A DNA stretch of 64,000 bases from Calothrix sp. NIES-4101. Its GTDB lineage: Bacteria; Cyanobacteriota; Cyanobacteriia; Cyanobacteriales; Nostocaceae. The stretch is taken from the NCBI GenBank assembly GCA_004296455.1, contig AP018280.1, positions 2,914,001-2,978,000 on the forward strand, written 5' to 3'. A model generated the notes under the pieces. The model searched no databases. It had not been told where the DNA came from and was given only the letters and a program-made list of their open reading frames with translations. Below, piece after piece: positions 35,564 through 43,608 of this stretch. Numbering within the stretch: position 1 is the stretch's first letter; each line of letters begins with the position of its first letter. A program made the position numbers and the translations under genes.

Positions 35564-37116
35564 GTAGCAAAATCATAACTCCAGAAACCCCTCTGCTCAT
35601 CCCTCCACTGCTGGCTGCTGAGATTGGCTGGAAAGAAGCCACGATTTTGCAGCAAATACACTATTTTTGCGGGATATCAAAGCACATCAAAGACGATGGG
35701 AAGAAATGGTTCTGGAAAACTCTTGAAAGCTGGAGAGAGACACTTCCTTTTTTGAGTTTGTCTTCAATCAGAAGAGCGATCGCAAATCTCAAGGATAAGT
35801 TCGGCTTGATTGAAGTTAAGAAACACAGTAAGGAAACTTGGTATCAGGCAAACTGGTTCACAATTAACTTTGAGGCGCTAGAAAGCCTGTGGTTAAGCAT
35901 TTGTTCAAATCAGCAAATGCATATGTCCAACTTGGATACTTCCACTTGTTCAAGTCGAGCAAATCATATCAAAGACTACTCTTCAGAGAATTTATCTTCA
36001 AATATTTTTTTTAATAAAGAGGCAGAAAAAATGAAAGTTGAAGAGATGGAAATAAAGATTGAAGATTACACACCCAAACCCGCAATCCCAATTGAGAAAG
36101 TCGCAGACAAAGACAACTCGACTACGCCTGTTAAAGAAAAAAGGACTGTCGAGCAACCCAAGAAATCCAATGTTGAGGTCATTGTTCCGCCGCGTGCAGT
36201 TGACCCATTTTTTGGGCAAAGTCGCAAACCTTCAGACGTGATATGGGATTGGATTCCCGATGGACCGTGGAAAGTTGATGGCAAGTTAGACAATGCTTTC
36301 ATTGACTGGCACGCGAAACGGTGGCTCCAAAAAGGATGGGGACTTGATATTCACGAGGCTCGTAAAAATGTGCGAGCTTCTTACAGAAATGAGCCAGTAC
36401 GCCTTGCCAACGATTGGCAAGAATACCAAGAATCAACAGCCGTGAAATTGGCGAATATGGCGCTTAGGGAGCAAAATGAAGTGAAGGTTAGCGAGGAGGA
36501 GAAAGCCGAGCTATATCGCCACCAGGGAGCCTTTAAATCAAATCCCCAAGCACCTACCGCGCCCAATACCGGGGAAGTGCAACGCTACAAGGAATGGCTG
36601 GAACAAACCAAGCCACAAGAAATTATCGCCCCAGCGCCACAGCAAGAACCCCGACGATTAGAAGCAGAGAGAGAAATCGACTGGGAAGCGATCGCATTTC
36701 AAAATCAGCAGTGGGAGAAGGAGCAAATGGATTTAGTCCCCGAAGGTGCGGACAACCCGCAAGCGTATCTAAATAAGCCGAAACAAGAGGATATTGATTT
36801 TTATAAAAATCTGTATGAGGAAAGAGAACGGCAGAAAAAACAATCGCCGATTTCTTCCTCCCAGCCTACCGAATTTAGCTCCCATGTTCAGGTATCTCAA
36901 GCGATCGCGCGATATACCAAAGAATCGCACGCAATCCAAAAATTAACCGCTCAAGAAATGCAGAAATTAAGGGAAGAGGAGCGGCAACAGAGAAACGTTG
37001 CTCACTGGAATAACCTACTAGATACCGGAATTCCCTCTTGTATGCACGAAGCGAGGCTACAAGCGGAAAAGGCAGGCTATCAGGTTGTCAATAATCGAGT
37101 CGTTAAGGGGGAGTAA
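35560..37116 (+). CDS. phage replication protein (winged-helix, DnaD/O-like)
   Basis: A 518-residue protein. Residues 10-110 have the pattern of phage replication initiators of the DnaD/helix-turn-helix type (LIPPLLAAEIGWKEATILQQ, WRETLPFLSLSSIRRAI, GLIEVKKH). The long middle and C-terminal parts are charged, Pro/Glu-rich and helical. A trailing-helix motif near 245-280 (AFIDWHAKRWLQKGWG) may contact DNA or helicase. A GGAG Shine-Dalgarno precedes the ATG. No helicase is encoded next to it, so it probably loads the host DnaB. Confidence 0.7.
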   Translation: MSSKIITPETPLLIPPLLAAEIGWKEATILQQIHYFCGISKHIKDDGKKWFWKTLESWRETLPFLSLSSIRRAIANLKDKFGLIEVKKHSKETWYQANWFTINFEALESLWLSICSNQQMHMSNLDTSTCSSRANHIKDYSSENLSSNIFFNKEAEKMKVEEMEIKIEDYTPKPAIPIEKVADKDNSTTPVKEKRTVEQPKKSNVEVIVPPRAVDPFFGQSRKPSDVIWDWIPDGPWKVDGKLDNAFIDWHAKRWLQKGWGLDIHEARKNVRASYRNEPVRLANDWQEYQESTAVKLANMALREQNEVKVSEEEKAELYRHQGAFKSNPQAPTAPNTGEVQRYKEWLEQTKPQEIIAPAPQQEPRRLEAEREIDWEAIAFQNQQWEKEQMDLVPEGADNPQAYLNKPKQEDIDFYKNLYEERERQKKQSPISSSQPTEFSSHVQVSQAIARYTKESHAIQKLTAQEMQKLREEERQQRNVAHWNNLLDTGIPSCMHEARLQAEKAGYQVVNNRVVKGE

Positions 37117-37694
37117 TGCTGATTTCGTCTGAGCGATTTTACAAAGATATTGTACCTGGAGCATACTTTGCGGTTTCCCCTCCAGTCACCCAATACTGCC
37201 AAGTGGTGAAGATTGTCGGCGACGTTGTTCATGTGACTTGGCAAGACGGCAGCCAAGATAAGCGCGATCGCGATTTCTTCTTGTCCATGAAACACATACC
37301 CCCGGCAGAATTCTACCGAGGGTATGGGAAATGGCGAGTTCGCTCAGGACTGCACCCAACTACACCACCTTTATGCATCCGAGATGACTGGTTTATCCGT
37401 TGGGACACCCTCCCAATCTGCGAGCAAATCGCCCTCTGTCAGGAACGAATCAGGCAGCAAAAACAGCGAATTGCCGACTACAAAAAGAACGTCAAAAGCC
37501 CAAAACAACTGAAAAAGGATATTGACTTGGGCATGGCGGAAATTAGATTGGAGAAACAAATCATTGACGAAATATTAGCTGAAGCTATCCCCTCAGAATA
37601 TAGTTTGCTGTTTTCCCAATTGCGATCGCGCTTTGGATTTTGGGCGGCTATTCAAGAGCTAGAGAGAATCCAGCATCTGCCAATTTCAGATTAA
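37116..37694 (+). CDS. hypothetical protein (192 aa)
   Basis: Begins one base inside the preceding stop (TAATG) with GGGGAG ahead, so translationally coupled. The N-terminal half is beta-rich (VSPPVTQYCQVVKIVGDVVH), the C-terminal half a long helix (ALCQERIRQQKQRIADYKK). Palindrome copy 3 is inside (encoding PAEFYRGY). It ends convergently inside the tail-fibre-associated gene (47-bp overlap), which marks the border between the rightward and leftward blocks. Confidence 0.6.
   Translation: MLISSERFYKDIVPGAYFAVSPPVTQYCQVVKIVGDVVHVTWQDGSQDKRDRDFFLSMKHIPPAEFYRGYGKWRVRSGLHPTTPPLCIRDDWFIRWDTLPICEQIALCQERIRQQKQRIADYKKNVKSPKQLKKDIDLGMAEIRLEKQIIDEILAEAIPSEYSLLFSQLRSRFGFWAAIQELERIQHLPISD
37298..37323. 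repeat. 26-bp palindromic repeat, copy 3
   Basis: In-frame copy inside the 37,116 gene. Confidence 0.85.
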
Positions 37695-38160
37695 TTTCCT
37701 CGATTTCCTCTGCTGTAAAATCGCCAATTCCAGATATTGCGGTCATTGCTTCTCTGAGTTTGGCGATCGCCCATTCCAGGGTGCTGATATCGCGAATATT
37801 GGTGAGAGTAACCAGCAAAGTGGTGTAAGCACTATTCGCCTTCAATGTGCGCTCGCTCGCTGCGTAAGCTTTTGCCCATTCGGGAGAAGATTGCAGCGAC
37901 AGCAATAATCTATCCCAATTAGACCCCTGGAATAATTCTGCCGAGGGTATTTCCTCCCACTGCTTAGTCTTCTCATTCCAGAAAAAGCGATCGCCTGGTT
38001 TTTCTGGTTTCTCGACTACATTTTCCCCATCAAAATACAAATCCGCGATCGGTAAGTCGGGTCCTTCTACCAAGTCGAAGCCTTGAGGGCGTGAATCATC
38101 GGGCATGAAGGCATCTGAGTAGCCTGCGATGTTGCCATTTTCGTTAATCCAGTAATACAT
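37648..38160 (-). CDS. tail-fibre-associated / assembly-like protein
   Basis: A 170-residue protein with a short aromatic start (MYYWINENGNIAGYSDAF) and FDGENVVEKPEKPGDRFFW, as in small proteins that follow tail-fibre genes and act in fibre assembly or attachment. The C-terminal half is helical. It is the last gene of the leftward tail operon, 2 bp after the glycine-rich protein. Palindrome copy 4 is inside it (encoding IPSAELFQGS). Confidence 0.6.
   Translation of the reverse strand: MYYWINENGNIAGYSDAFMPDDSRPQGFDLVEGPDLPIADLYFDGENVVEKPEKPGDRFFWNEKTKQWEEIPSAELFQGSNWDRLLLSLQSSPEWAKAYAASERTLKANSAYTTLLVTLTNIRDISTLEWAIAKLREAMTAISGIGDFTAEEIEEINLKLADAGFSLALE
37923..37948. repeat. 26-bp palindromic repeat, copy 4
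   Basis: Copy inside the tail-fibre-associated gene, read on the minus strand in frame. Confidence 0.8.
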
Positions 38161-38162
38161 AA

Positions 38163-39470
38163 TTAGTTACCCACCGGGAGAATATTTCTTGTAATAAGCT
38201 GCCCATTGCTGCCAGCGCTTTGCCCACCACCAGCGCCACCAAAACCACCGCCAGAGCCACCGCCGACACTTCCCGTGCCTGCTGTAGTCCCCTTGCTACC
38301 CCCAGTTAGCTGAATGGTGGCAGTAGTGGTGATAGTTGGCGAAATCAGCACTACTTGCCCGCCACCTCCACCGCCGCCACCGTCGCCGTTACCGACACCG
38401 TTACCGCCGTTACCACCGCGCACATCAATGCTGGCAGCGCCTGTAAGAGTGATTGATGTTAGCGAAGAGATCAAGACAAGCCCGCCACTGCCGCCACCAC
38501 CACCAGATGACGAGCCAACGCCAGACACAGAACCAACTCCACCATTTTCCCCTCTGGCATTGATTGCCCCTGATACAGATACAGCTCCAGCCGCTTCAAT
38601 CCAAATACCACCATTGCCACGTCCCCCAGGCGCGATCGCGCCCGAGCCGCTAGTTATCGACAGGAAGCCGGAACCACCGCCAGAACCGTAGGGAGTTGCG
38701 GCGTAGTTGTAAGCCTGTCCACCAGTCGGAGATGAGCCACTACCACCACCGGGACCACTTCCAGGCAAGCCACCGATATTCCCGATTACTTGGGTAGAAA
38801 ACGACGTTCCCCCACTGGAGAATTGGGAGATATTTACAGTCCCGGCAATACTGACTGTGCCTGAGCAGAAAATCCGCGCAAAGGGACTAATTGTTAGAGT
38901 TGCACCTGCGGCAACGGTGAAGTTTCTGTAATAGTAAAAACCTCTGTCCAGTGTGGCGCTGCCGGATGCTAAGTTGTAGTCTCCCTCATCCCCAGAGCCG
39001 CCGAATACCTTGATGGCATTGGCGAGGGGAGTGATTGCAAATCGTGGGCGCAAATCAATTACTGCGCCCGATATCGCCCCAGCGACAGTAACAATTTTTG
39101 CCAGGGGAATACACCGGGAAGGCAGGAATAGCCCAACTTCAACAACCCCCGTACTCCGCACATAAACGTAATTTGTCGCGTTGTTTGTCAGCGATACCGT
39201 CGCAGGTGCGATCGTACTTGTTTCGCCACTGGGAAGGATGATTGCGCCTCCCAAGTATGAGGCACTCAATCCCGTGCCTGCGGAAACCTTGAGGGTATCG
39301 CGAAACGCTTGCCATTCAGGCTTAACGTTGCCAGGGGAGCTTGACAAGTCAGCATCCGTTATTCGTGGAAAATGCCCGTCGAAATCAGCGTCATCAAATA
39401 CTGGATTATTGATGGCATTTAGGAATTCCGGTGTGACGGCCGTCCCGTTGGTAAAAGTGGTTTTAGTCAT
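38163..39470 (-). CDS. glycine-rich tail fibre / receptor-binding protein
   Basis: A 435-residue structural protein. Residues 1-150 resemble fibre adaptor regions (NGTAVTPEFLNAINNPVFDD). From about 200 on it is beta-repeat and strongly glycine-rich (GGSGGGFGGAGGG), like glycine-rich adhesin tips of phage fibres that form polyglycine bundles and bind receptors. It is next to the fibre at 40,992 and probably sits at the tip. Confidence 0.7.
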   Translation of the reverse strand: MTKTTFTNGTAVTPEFLNAINNPVFDDADFDGHFPRITDADLSSSPGNVKPEWQAFRDTLKVSAGTGLSASYLGGAIILPSGETSTIAPATVSLTNNATNYVYVRSTGVVEVGLFLPSRCIPLAKIVTVAGAISGAVIDLRPRFAITPLANAIKVFGGSGDEGDYNLASGSATLDRGFYYYRNFTVAAGATLTISPFARIFCSGTVSIAGTVNISQFSSGGTSFSTQVIGNIGGLPGSGPGGGSGSSPTGGQAYNYAATPYGSGGGSGFLSITSGSGAIAPGGRGNGGIWIEAAGAVSVSGAINARGENGGVGSVSGVGSSSGGGGGSGGLVLISSLTSITLTGAASIDVRGGNGGNGVGNGDGGGGGGGGQVVLISPTITTTATIQLTGGSKGTTAGTGSVGGGSGGGFGGAGGGQSAGSNGQLITRNILPVGN

Positions 39471-39474
39471 TTAT

Positions 39475-40992
39475 TTAAAAAATTAATTTCTTAGCTGAAA
39501 AATAAGTTAATCCAAAATAATTAGTAAAAGTATTCCGGTTTTGTGCAGTTGCACCTCCAGAAAGAGTGATATCAAATCGCAATTGTGCAGTTGAGCTTGC
39601 AATCATAAATATGGGGCACGAGCCTTTCATTTGCAGAAATTGCTGCGTGTAATTTACCGCTACATCTAGTCGGTAAATTCCTAGTAGTGTTGCCCCTGAA
39701 AAAACATGAATATCAACGGCTGCCGCATCTATTTGTGTGCCTGCCGTTCGCTCTAAATATACGGAAGCGCTGAACTCGTACCAATCAGAGATTGGCGAGG
39801 TAAAGGTAGCCGTGCTAGGTACAAAAGCTGCGTTTGTATCGACTTGTTCAGCATTAAAATTAAGAATATTTGTGCCGTTTGATAACGATTGGTCGTTAGT
39901 TTTATAGGCAATAAATAGCGGGTTATTACCACCCTGATTATTAAAATAATCTTGGACAAATTTTGTGGTTGCTAACTTGTTGCTGTAATCGCTTAAAGCT
40001 TGTGTCGGCGCTGCGGGATTGCCTGTAAAAGTTGGGCTTGCCAAAGTCGCAAACTCGTTCCCTACCCACTGCGTTGTTGCCAACTGCGAAGTGCGATCGC
40101 CAAATGTAGGAATAGTACTGCGATTGACGTTGCCTGTGAAAGTAGGATTGTTGATTGGTGCAAATCCAGTCAAGTCCGTCAGTTTTGCCAAGGTTTCAAT
40201 CACATCCCGCACAGCGTTTGCAGTCGGTGCCCATGTCGCACCATTCCACCCAGTTGCGTCGTAGGGTGTATCTTGTCCGCCTGTGCCTCCAGGTTCCCCT
40301 TTCTCTGCCAAAATTTGCCAGTATGCCGTGTTTATCAGCGATGGAGTTTGTCCGTTGGCAGGGTCAGCGTTGATATACACCCAACTGCTACCTGCATAAG
40401 TTACCGCATCATCACGCTGGTAATAGGTGCTGGCGTTATACTCACCCTTAAATCGTGGACCACCTCGCAGCGATTCCACATAATCAGCGTCGCTGGCTAT
40501 GAGTTCCGCTACTTGCCGCACAGTCGTCGGTAACGTGTCCCGTGATACTCCAGTTGGGATTAGAGAGGCGAATTCCACGCTGGCGACGTTGGGGACTACT
40601 GCCCGGAATTCCAACACTGGTGTGCGAATATCGAGCGATACTACTCCCAATCGCTGGGATTGCCCCGCTTCGTAAAATGTTCCAGTGTACCAATTGCTGT
40701 CGGTATGCAGAATTCTTGGTCCATCGTATTCTGTACCATCCGAAAGGTAATAAGCATCTTCGGAGGCGATCGCAACTACTGAAAATTGATAAGTGATGTT
40801 TCTAGTCTGCGATTCGACCAAGTCAACACCAGTTAAAACCCCACTAGTAATGGTAAAAGTGTGGGGCAATAAAACATGAAGCTCGTCCGGGTTGGTGGAC
40901 GTGTCGATGAGTGGCGAATCGAGGGTAACAATCAACTCGCCAGTAACAGGAAAGCCTGCGGAATCTACAATCTTGCCTACAATTTGGGTCAT
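39475..40992 (-). CDS. phage tail fibre protein
   Basis: A 505-residue protein. Near the middle is a chitin-binding-like/fibronectin-type module (GPRFKGEYNASTYYQRDDAV, WVYINADPANGQTPS). It is followed by typical fibre repeats with the LATT(K/Q)(W/F)V motif (FGDRTSQLATTQWVGNEF, LSDYSNKLATTKFVQDYF). The C-terminal 130 residues form a beta-rich head (ARTAGTQIDAA-type strands), probably a C1q/TNF-like trimer knob. The late GGGAA leader lies directly before its ATG. Confidence 0.8.
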   Translation of the reverse strand: MTQIVGKIVDSAGFPVTGELIVTLDSPLIDTSTNPDELHVLLPHTFTITSGVLTGVDLVESQTRNITYQFSVVAIASEDAYYLSDGTEYDGPRILHTDSNWYTGTFYEAGQSQRLGVVSLDIRTPVLEFRAVVPNVASVEFASLIPTGVSRDTLPTTVRQVAELIASDADYVESLRGGPRFKGEYNASTYYQRDDAVTYAGSSWVYINADPANGQTPSLINTAYWQILAEKGEPGGTGGQDTPYDATGWNGATWAPTANAVRDVIETLAKLTDLTGFAPINNPTFTGNVNRSTIPTFGDRTSQLATTQWVGNEFATLASPTFTGNPAAPTQALSDYSNKLATTKFVQDYFNNQGGNNPLFIAYKTNDQSLSNGTNILNFNAEQVDTNAAFVPSTATFTSPISDWYEFSASVYLERTAGTQIDAAAVDIHVFSGATLLGIYRLDVAVNYTQQFLQMKGSCPIFMIASSTAQLRFDITLSGGATAQNRNTFTNYFGLTYFSAKKLIF

Positions 40993-41007
40993 AGGCTCAA
41001 AATTCCC
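40991..41007 (-). promoter_or_regulatory. GGGAA late leader, tail fibre gene
   Basis: GGGAATTTTGAGCCTATG running into the fibre start codon. Confidence 0.6.
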
Positions 41008-41021
41008 GACAGACTTATAAG

Positions 41022-41654
41022 CTATTCAATCTCCACGCTCGCATTAAAAACTGCTTCACCAGCGCAACTAAAGCCAGCATAAAATTGGCTGTACATTACC
41101 TTGGAATCTACAAATACAGGGCTATACAGTCGATTTATCTTATTAGCTAATCTCCATTGATAAGAAGTGCGTAAATATCGCAATGGCAGCAATAAAAAGT
41201 ATTCTAAATTCTCTCCGCCTAGCGTATCTCCTGCCACATTTCTGCCAGCTAAAAATTGTCCAAGCTGGTAAATTTTCCCGGCAATATCAAACAAATCGAG
41301 CAGATACTCCAAAACCGATCGCGTACCTTTATTTTGCCAAATATAAGTGAGCGAATCCTTGATGAGTGTGCGTTTCTGGGTTTCTGTCCAGTTGGTCTCC
41401 CAATACTCCCCAGTAAATCCCACCAGTTGCGCCAACCAATCTAGGTTTTCAATTTTAGCTGTGAGTGGGTCAAGGTAATCGCTGTAAAATTCATCTAAAA
41501 GTGCCCGCACTTCTACTAAATTCGCGTCCAATGGTGTCGTTAACCAGTCGCTAACTGGTTCTAACTCGGTGTCATCAGGGTGAACCTGATACTTACCCTC
41601 TGCGATCGGTAGTCTATAGTAAATCGGTCGCCCCGTTTCCCATGCGCTTGCCAT
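41022..41654 (-). CDS. phage tail protein I (gpI-like)
   Basis: A 210-residue protein in the usual position after baseplate J. It contains the gpI-type helical segment EVRALLDEFYSDYLDPLTAK, NLDWLAQLVGF and LIKDSLTYIWQNKGTRSVLE, seen in P2-like gpI baseplate wedge proteins. Ends 29 bp before the fibre gene. Part of the baseplate. Confidence 0.82.
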   Translation of the reverse strand: MASAWETGRPIYYRLPIAEGKYQVHPDDTELEPVSDWLTTPLDANLVEVRALLDEFYSDYLDPLTAKIENLDWLAQLVGFTGEYWETNWTETQKRTLIKDSLTYIWQNKGTRSVLEYLLDLFDIAGKIYQLGQFLAGRNVAGDTLGGENLEYFLLLPLRYLRTSYQWRLANKINRLYSPVFVDSKVMYSQFYAGFSCAGEAVFNASVEIE

Positions 41655-41661
41655 ATATGTT

Positions 41662-42822
41662 TTAACCCCAGCTATATCTAAAGACTTGCCCGTCTAACAG
41701 CAATTCCACAGTTAAGTTGCCGAGTTTTGCTGCTGAGAATTTATTTGGTAGTGGAATATCTGCATAGCTCACCTCTTCCCCTACATGAGTGGAAACGCTC
41801 TGTACATAGGCGATTCCAGTATTTCTCGCCACGTATTCTAATTCTTTGAGTTTGATTGTTTCCCCCAGTGGCAATTTACCTGGAGCCAAATACTCGGAAA
41901 GCTGCGATCGCAATTCCAGTCCGACTGTTTCGGGATTGCTTCCAGGGAGTAGTGCGGCGATGACGAAAACGTCTAAAAGCACCAAATCAATAGTGCTGGC
42001 GTATACCGCCACACCAATAGGGGATTTATCCCGCAGCGCTGTTTGTAGTTCGTTGCGCTGCCCGTCGCCAAGTACCGAGCCGTCAGGATTCAAGCAAAAT
42101 AAATGCACTGCACCCTTTTCGTAGGTAAGGCGATCGGCTGCCAATTGCCCGATCGCTTTGGCGACCGAACCCGCCCCTAATATTGCTACAGTTTCCTGCT
42201 CGTAGTCATCAGCAGAAATCAATCCCCTTCTCCGCAGTGCCAAAAACCCTCGACTTCTCGCATCCTGCTCAGTTTCCTCGTCCAGACCTCCAGTAGCAGA
42301 GGATATGTTTACCACGGAAGCCAAGAAAGCGCGAGTTTCCGAAAGGTTAATAATGCTGTAGGCAGGCAAGTTGTACACCGTACCAAGGTTTTCGGCAGTA
42401 GCCGCAACATCCCCAGAGATAGCGCCGGGGGGGATTACCAAATCCTCATCGGTATAAAAGTTATATGTATTGGTGCTGTCACTTACCATGTATCCTGCGC
42501 TGAGGTAGAAGGGAGTTCCTAGTGGAGCGCTGAGGGTAAAAGTGAGCGTAACATTTGCCGCAGCCCCAAGTCGGCGCTGAATCCCGACTATTTTCAGGAA
42601 TTCCACAGCCATCGCACTGGGTAACTTATTGGCGTAGTAAAGCAATTCGAGAATTGCGAATAAGTGCCCCTCATACAGTGCAGTTATGGGGCTTGCTGCC
42701 GAGAAGTCGTTAAGTTTGCGATCGCTTGAGATGTAGCAAGCGTCCTGCATCGCAGCCAGAATCTCGGCAGGTTCCGCAGGATACAAGGGTTCGGGTTCAA
42801 GTGGGGTAAATCTGATTGCCAC
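41662..42822 (-). CDS. baseplate J-like protein
   Basis: A 386-residue baseplate wedge protein starting at GTG 42822 (MAIRFTPLEPEPLYP). The gpJ fold is marked by AAANVTLTFTLSAPLGTPF, EDLVIPPGAISGDVAATAENLGTVYNLPA, then ATGGLDEETEQDARSRGFLAL and DDYEQETVAILGAGSVAKAIG. It joins the tail tube, gpW and gpI. The start is preceded by the GGGAA late leader inside a CCACAGGG/CCCTGTGG hairpin, which is duplicated at 43,089. Confidence 0.92.
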   Translation of the reverse strand: MAIRFTPLEPEPLYPAEPAEILAAMQDACYISSDRKLNDFSAASPITALYEGHLFAILELLYYANKLPSAMAVEFLKIVGIQRRLGAAANVTLTFTLSAPLGTPFYLSAGYMVSDSTNTYNFYTDEDLVIPPGAISGDVAATAENLGTVYNLPAYSIINLSETRAFLASVVNISSATGGLDEETEQDARSRGFLALRRRGLISADDYEQETVAILGAGSVAKAIGQLAADRLTYEKGAVHLFCLNPDGSVLGDGQRNELQTALRDKSPIGVAVYASTIDLVLLDVFVIAALLPGSNPETVGLELRSQLSEYLAPGKLPLGETIKLKELEYVARNTGIAYVQSVSTHVGEEVSYADIPLPNKFSAAKLGNLTVELLLDGQVFRYSWG

Positions 42823-42830
42823 AGGGTTTT
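42805..42830. repeat. direct repeat, left copy (baseplate J start)
   Basis: About 25 bp covering the first codons and leader of baseplate J; recurs with one or two changes at 43071-43096 in the same orientation. Confidence 0.8.
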
Positions 42831-42844
42831 AGGCTAGGGTTCCC
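42823..42844 (-). promoter_or_regulatory. GGGAA late leader, baseplate J
   Basis: GGGAACCCTAGCCTAAAAC followed by CCTGTGG at the GTG start; the ends also pair as a CCACAGGG/CCCTGTGG hairpin. Confidence 0.6.
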
Positions 42845-42857
42845 TGTGGTAAATGGA

Positions 42858-43088
42858 TCAATATGGTTCAACTGGGAGTTGAACCAACAAGACATAGAAG
42901 GTAATTCTATCTACTTTATATCGTAGCTTGCCTATTTTGCGGAATTCTCCGCAAAATTCAAACCCCTTGCTAGATGTGCGTTTCACAGGTTGCCAAAAGC
43001 TCAAAAATAAAGCATAAAAATCTTTAAAACTTTTATTTGACAAGGGTTTCCACAGGTTGCCAAAATCCGGAGTAAATCCGATTGCCAC
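42858..43088 (-). pseudogene. duplicated baseplate J start feeding a spurious short frame
   Basis: From GTG 43088 the frame begins MAIGFTPD, copying the baseplate J start (MAIRFTPL), then runs into unrelated AT-rich sequence for 76 codons. Inside are hairpins GGTTCAACT/AGTTGAACC (42865-42885) and TTTTGCGGA/TCCGCAAAA (42935-42956) and two copies of CACAGGTTGCCAAAA. It looks like an insertion or duplication product, not a functional protein. Confidence 0.5.
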
Positions 43089-43096
43089 AGGGTTTT
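43071..43096. repeat. direct repeat, right copy
   Basis: Second copy of the baseplate J start/leader segment, 266 bp from the first, bracketing the hairpin-rich insert. Confidence 0.8.
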
Positions 43097-43111
43097 GCTT
43101 CTAATTTTCCC
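43089..43111 (-). promoter_or_regulatory. GGGAA late leader, duplicated copy
   Basis: GGGAAAATTAGAAGCAAAAC followed by CCTGTGG; same hairpin arrangement as the leader of baseplate J. Confidence 0.55.
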
Positions 43112-43140
43112 TGTGCTAATATATACATGCTCTTCTTTGG

Positions 43141-43304
43141 CTGTGACCATCAGAGTCTAAATAGAAAATCTACAGTGACTTCTCCGGGTGGAATAGCAAC
43201 CGGGAGCCTGCGATGGTGGCAGAAATAGTGATTGCAGACTCTCCAAGACAAGAGTCGTGGTGTGGCTTCACGCCAGCCGCATGTAGGTGCAAGTCCTACC
43301 CGTC
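43141..43304 (+). ncRNA. orphan HEARO / IscB omega-RNA-like structured RNA
   Basis: No reading frame, but consecutive hairpins: CTCCGGGT/ACCGGGAG (43182-43206, one mismatch), GACTCT/AGAGTC (43237-43256), GGTGTG/CACGCC with a GCTT loop (43259-43274) and GTAGG/CCTAC (43283-43299), ending CCCGTCGC. The words CCGGGAGCCTGCGATGGTGG and the final GTAGGTGCAAGTCCTACCCG match my memory of HEARO RNAs, the omega RNAs that guide IscB nucleases. No iscB follows: the next gene is an unrelated HTH-like protein. The identification is from memory; the structure is directly visible. Confidence 0.55.
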
Positions 43305-43334
43305 GCTTTAATCTCAAATGCGTCTGAATTGATA

Positions 43335-43416
43335 GCTTTGCTTCACCATTTGGAGAAGCAAAGCGCGGTGGACACTCTGTCTTTTGGATGTTAGGGACAT
43401 ATTGTCCCTAACATCC
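43335..43416. repeat. two strong inverted repeats after the structured RNA
   Basis: GCTTTGCTTC/GAAGCAAAGC (43335-43344, 43355-43364) and a 14-bp perfect stem GGATGTTAGGGACA/TGTCCCTAACATCC with a 3-nt loop (43386-43416). Such subterminal hairpins are found at the right ends of IS200/IS605-type elements, the group that carries iscB. Confidence 0.65.
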
Positions 43417-43584
43417 TCCAAAGCCTTGCCACTCAAACTATACTTATCGATCAAAAAGTATAATTTCTGGTTTTAAATGCTACTTTAGTTGCATTGTTAT
43501 ACTCGCATATCCGAGTAAACTAATGAGTCTTAAATTGGCAATCAGGTCAACTGAAAATATTGCTATCTGTTACCATCTAGACAG

Positions 43585-43608
43585 ATGGATGAATGGATGG
43601 ATGAATGG
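43585..43608 (+). repeat. two tandem 12-bp repeats at a gene start
   Basis: ATGGATGAATGG twice in tandem. One frame through it gives a mini-ORF MDEWMDEWIR that overlaps the start of the 43,605 gene, which begins in the repeat. Could be an upstream ORF or slipped-strand variable start. Confidence 0.6.

Noticed and set aside
38314-38691. Proline-rich plus-strand frame of 125 residues
   Set aside because: It is the complement of the glycine-rich fibre gene; GGN codons read backwards give proline.
42858-42890. tRNA-like T arm (GGTTCAACTCCCAGTTGAACC on the minus strand)
   Set aside because: No acceptor, D or anticodon arm can be built around it; it is a simple 9-bp inverted repeat.
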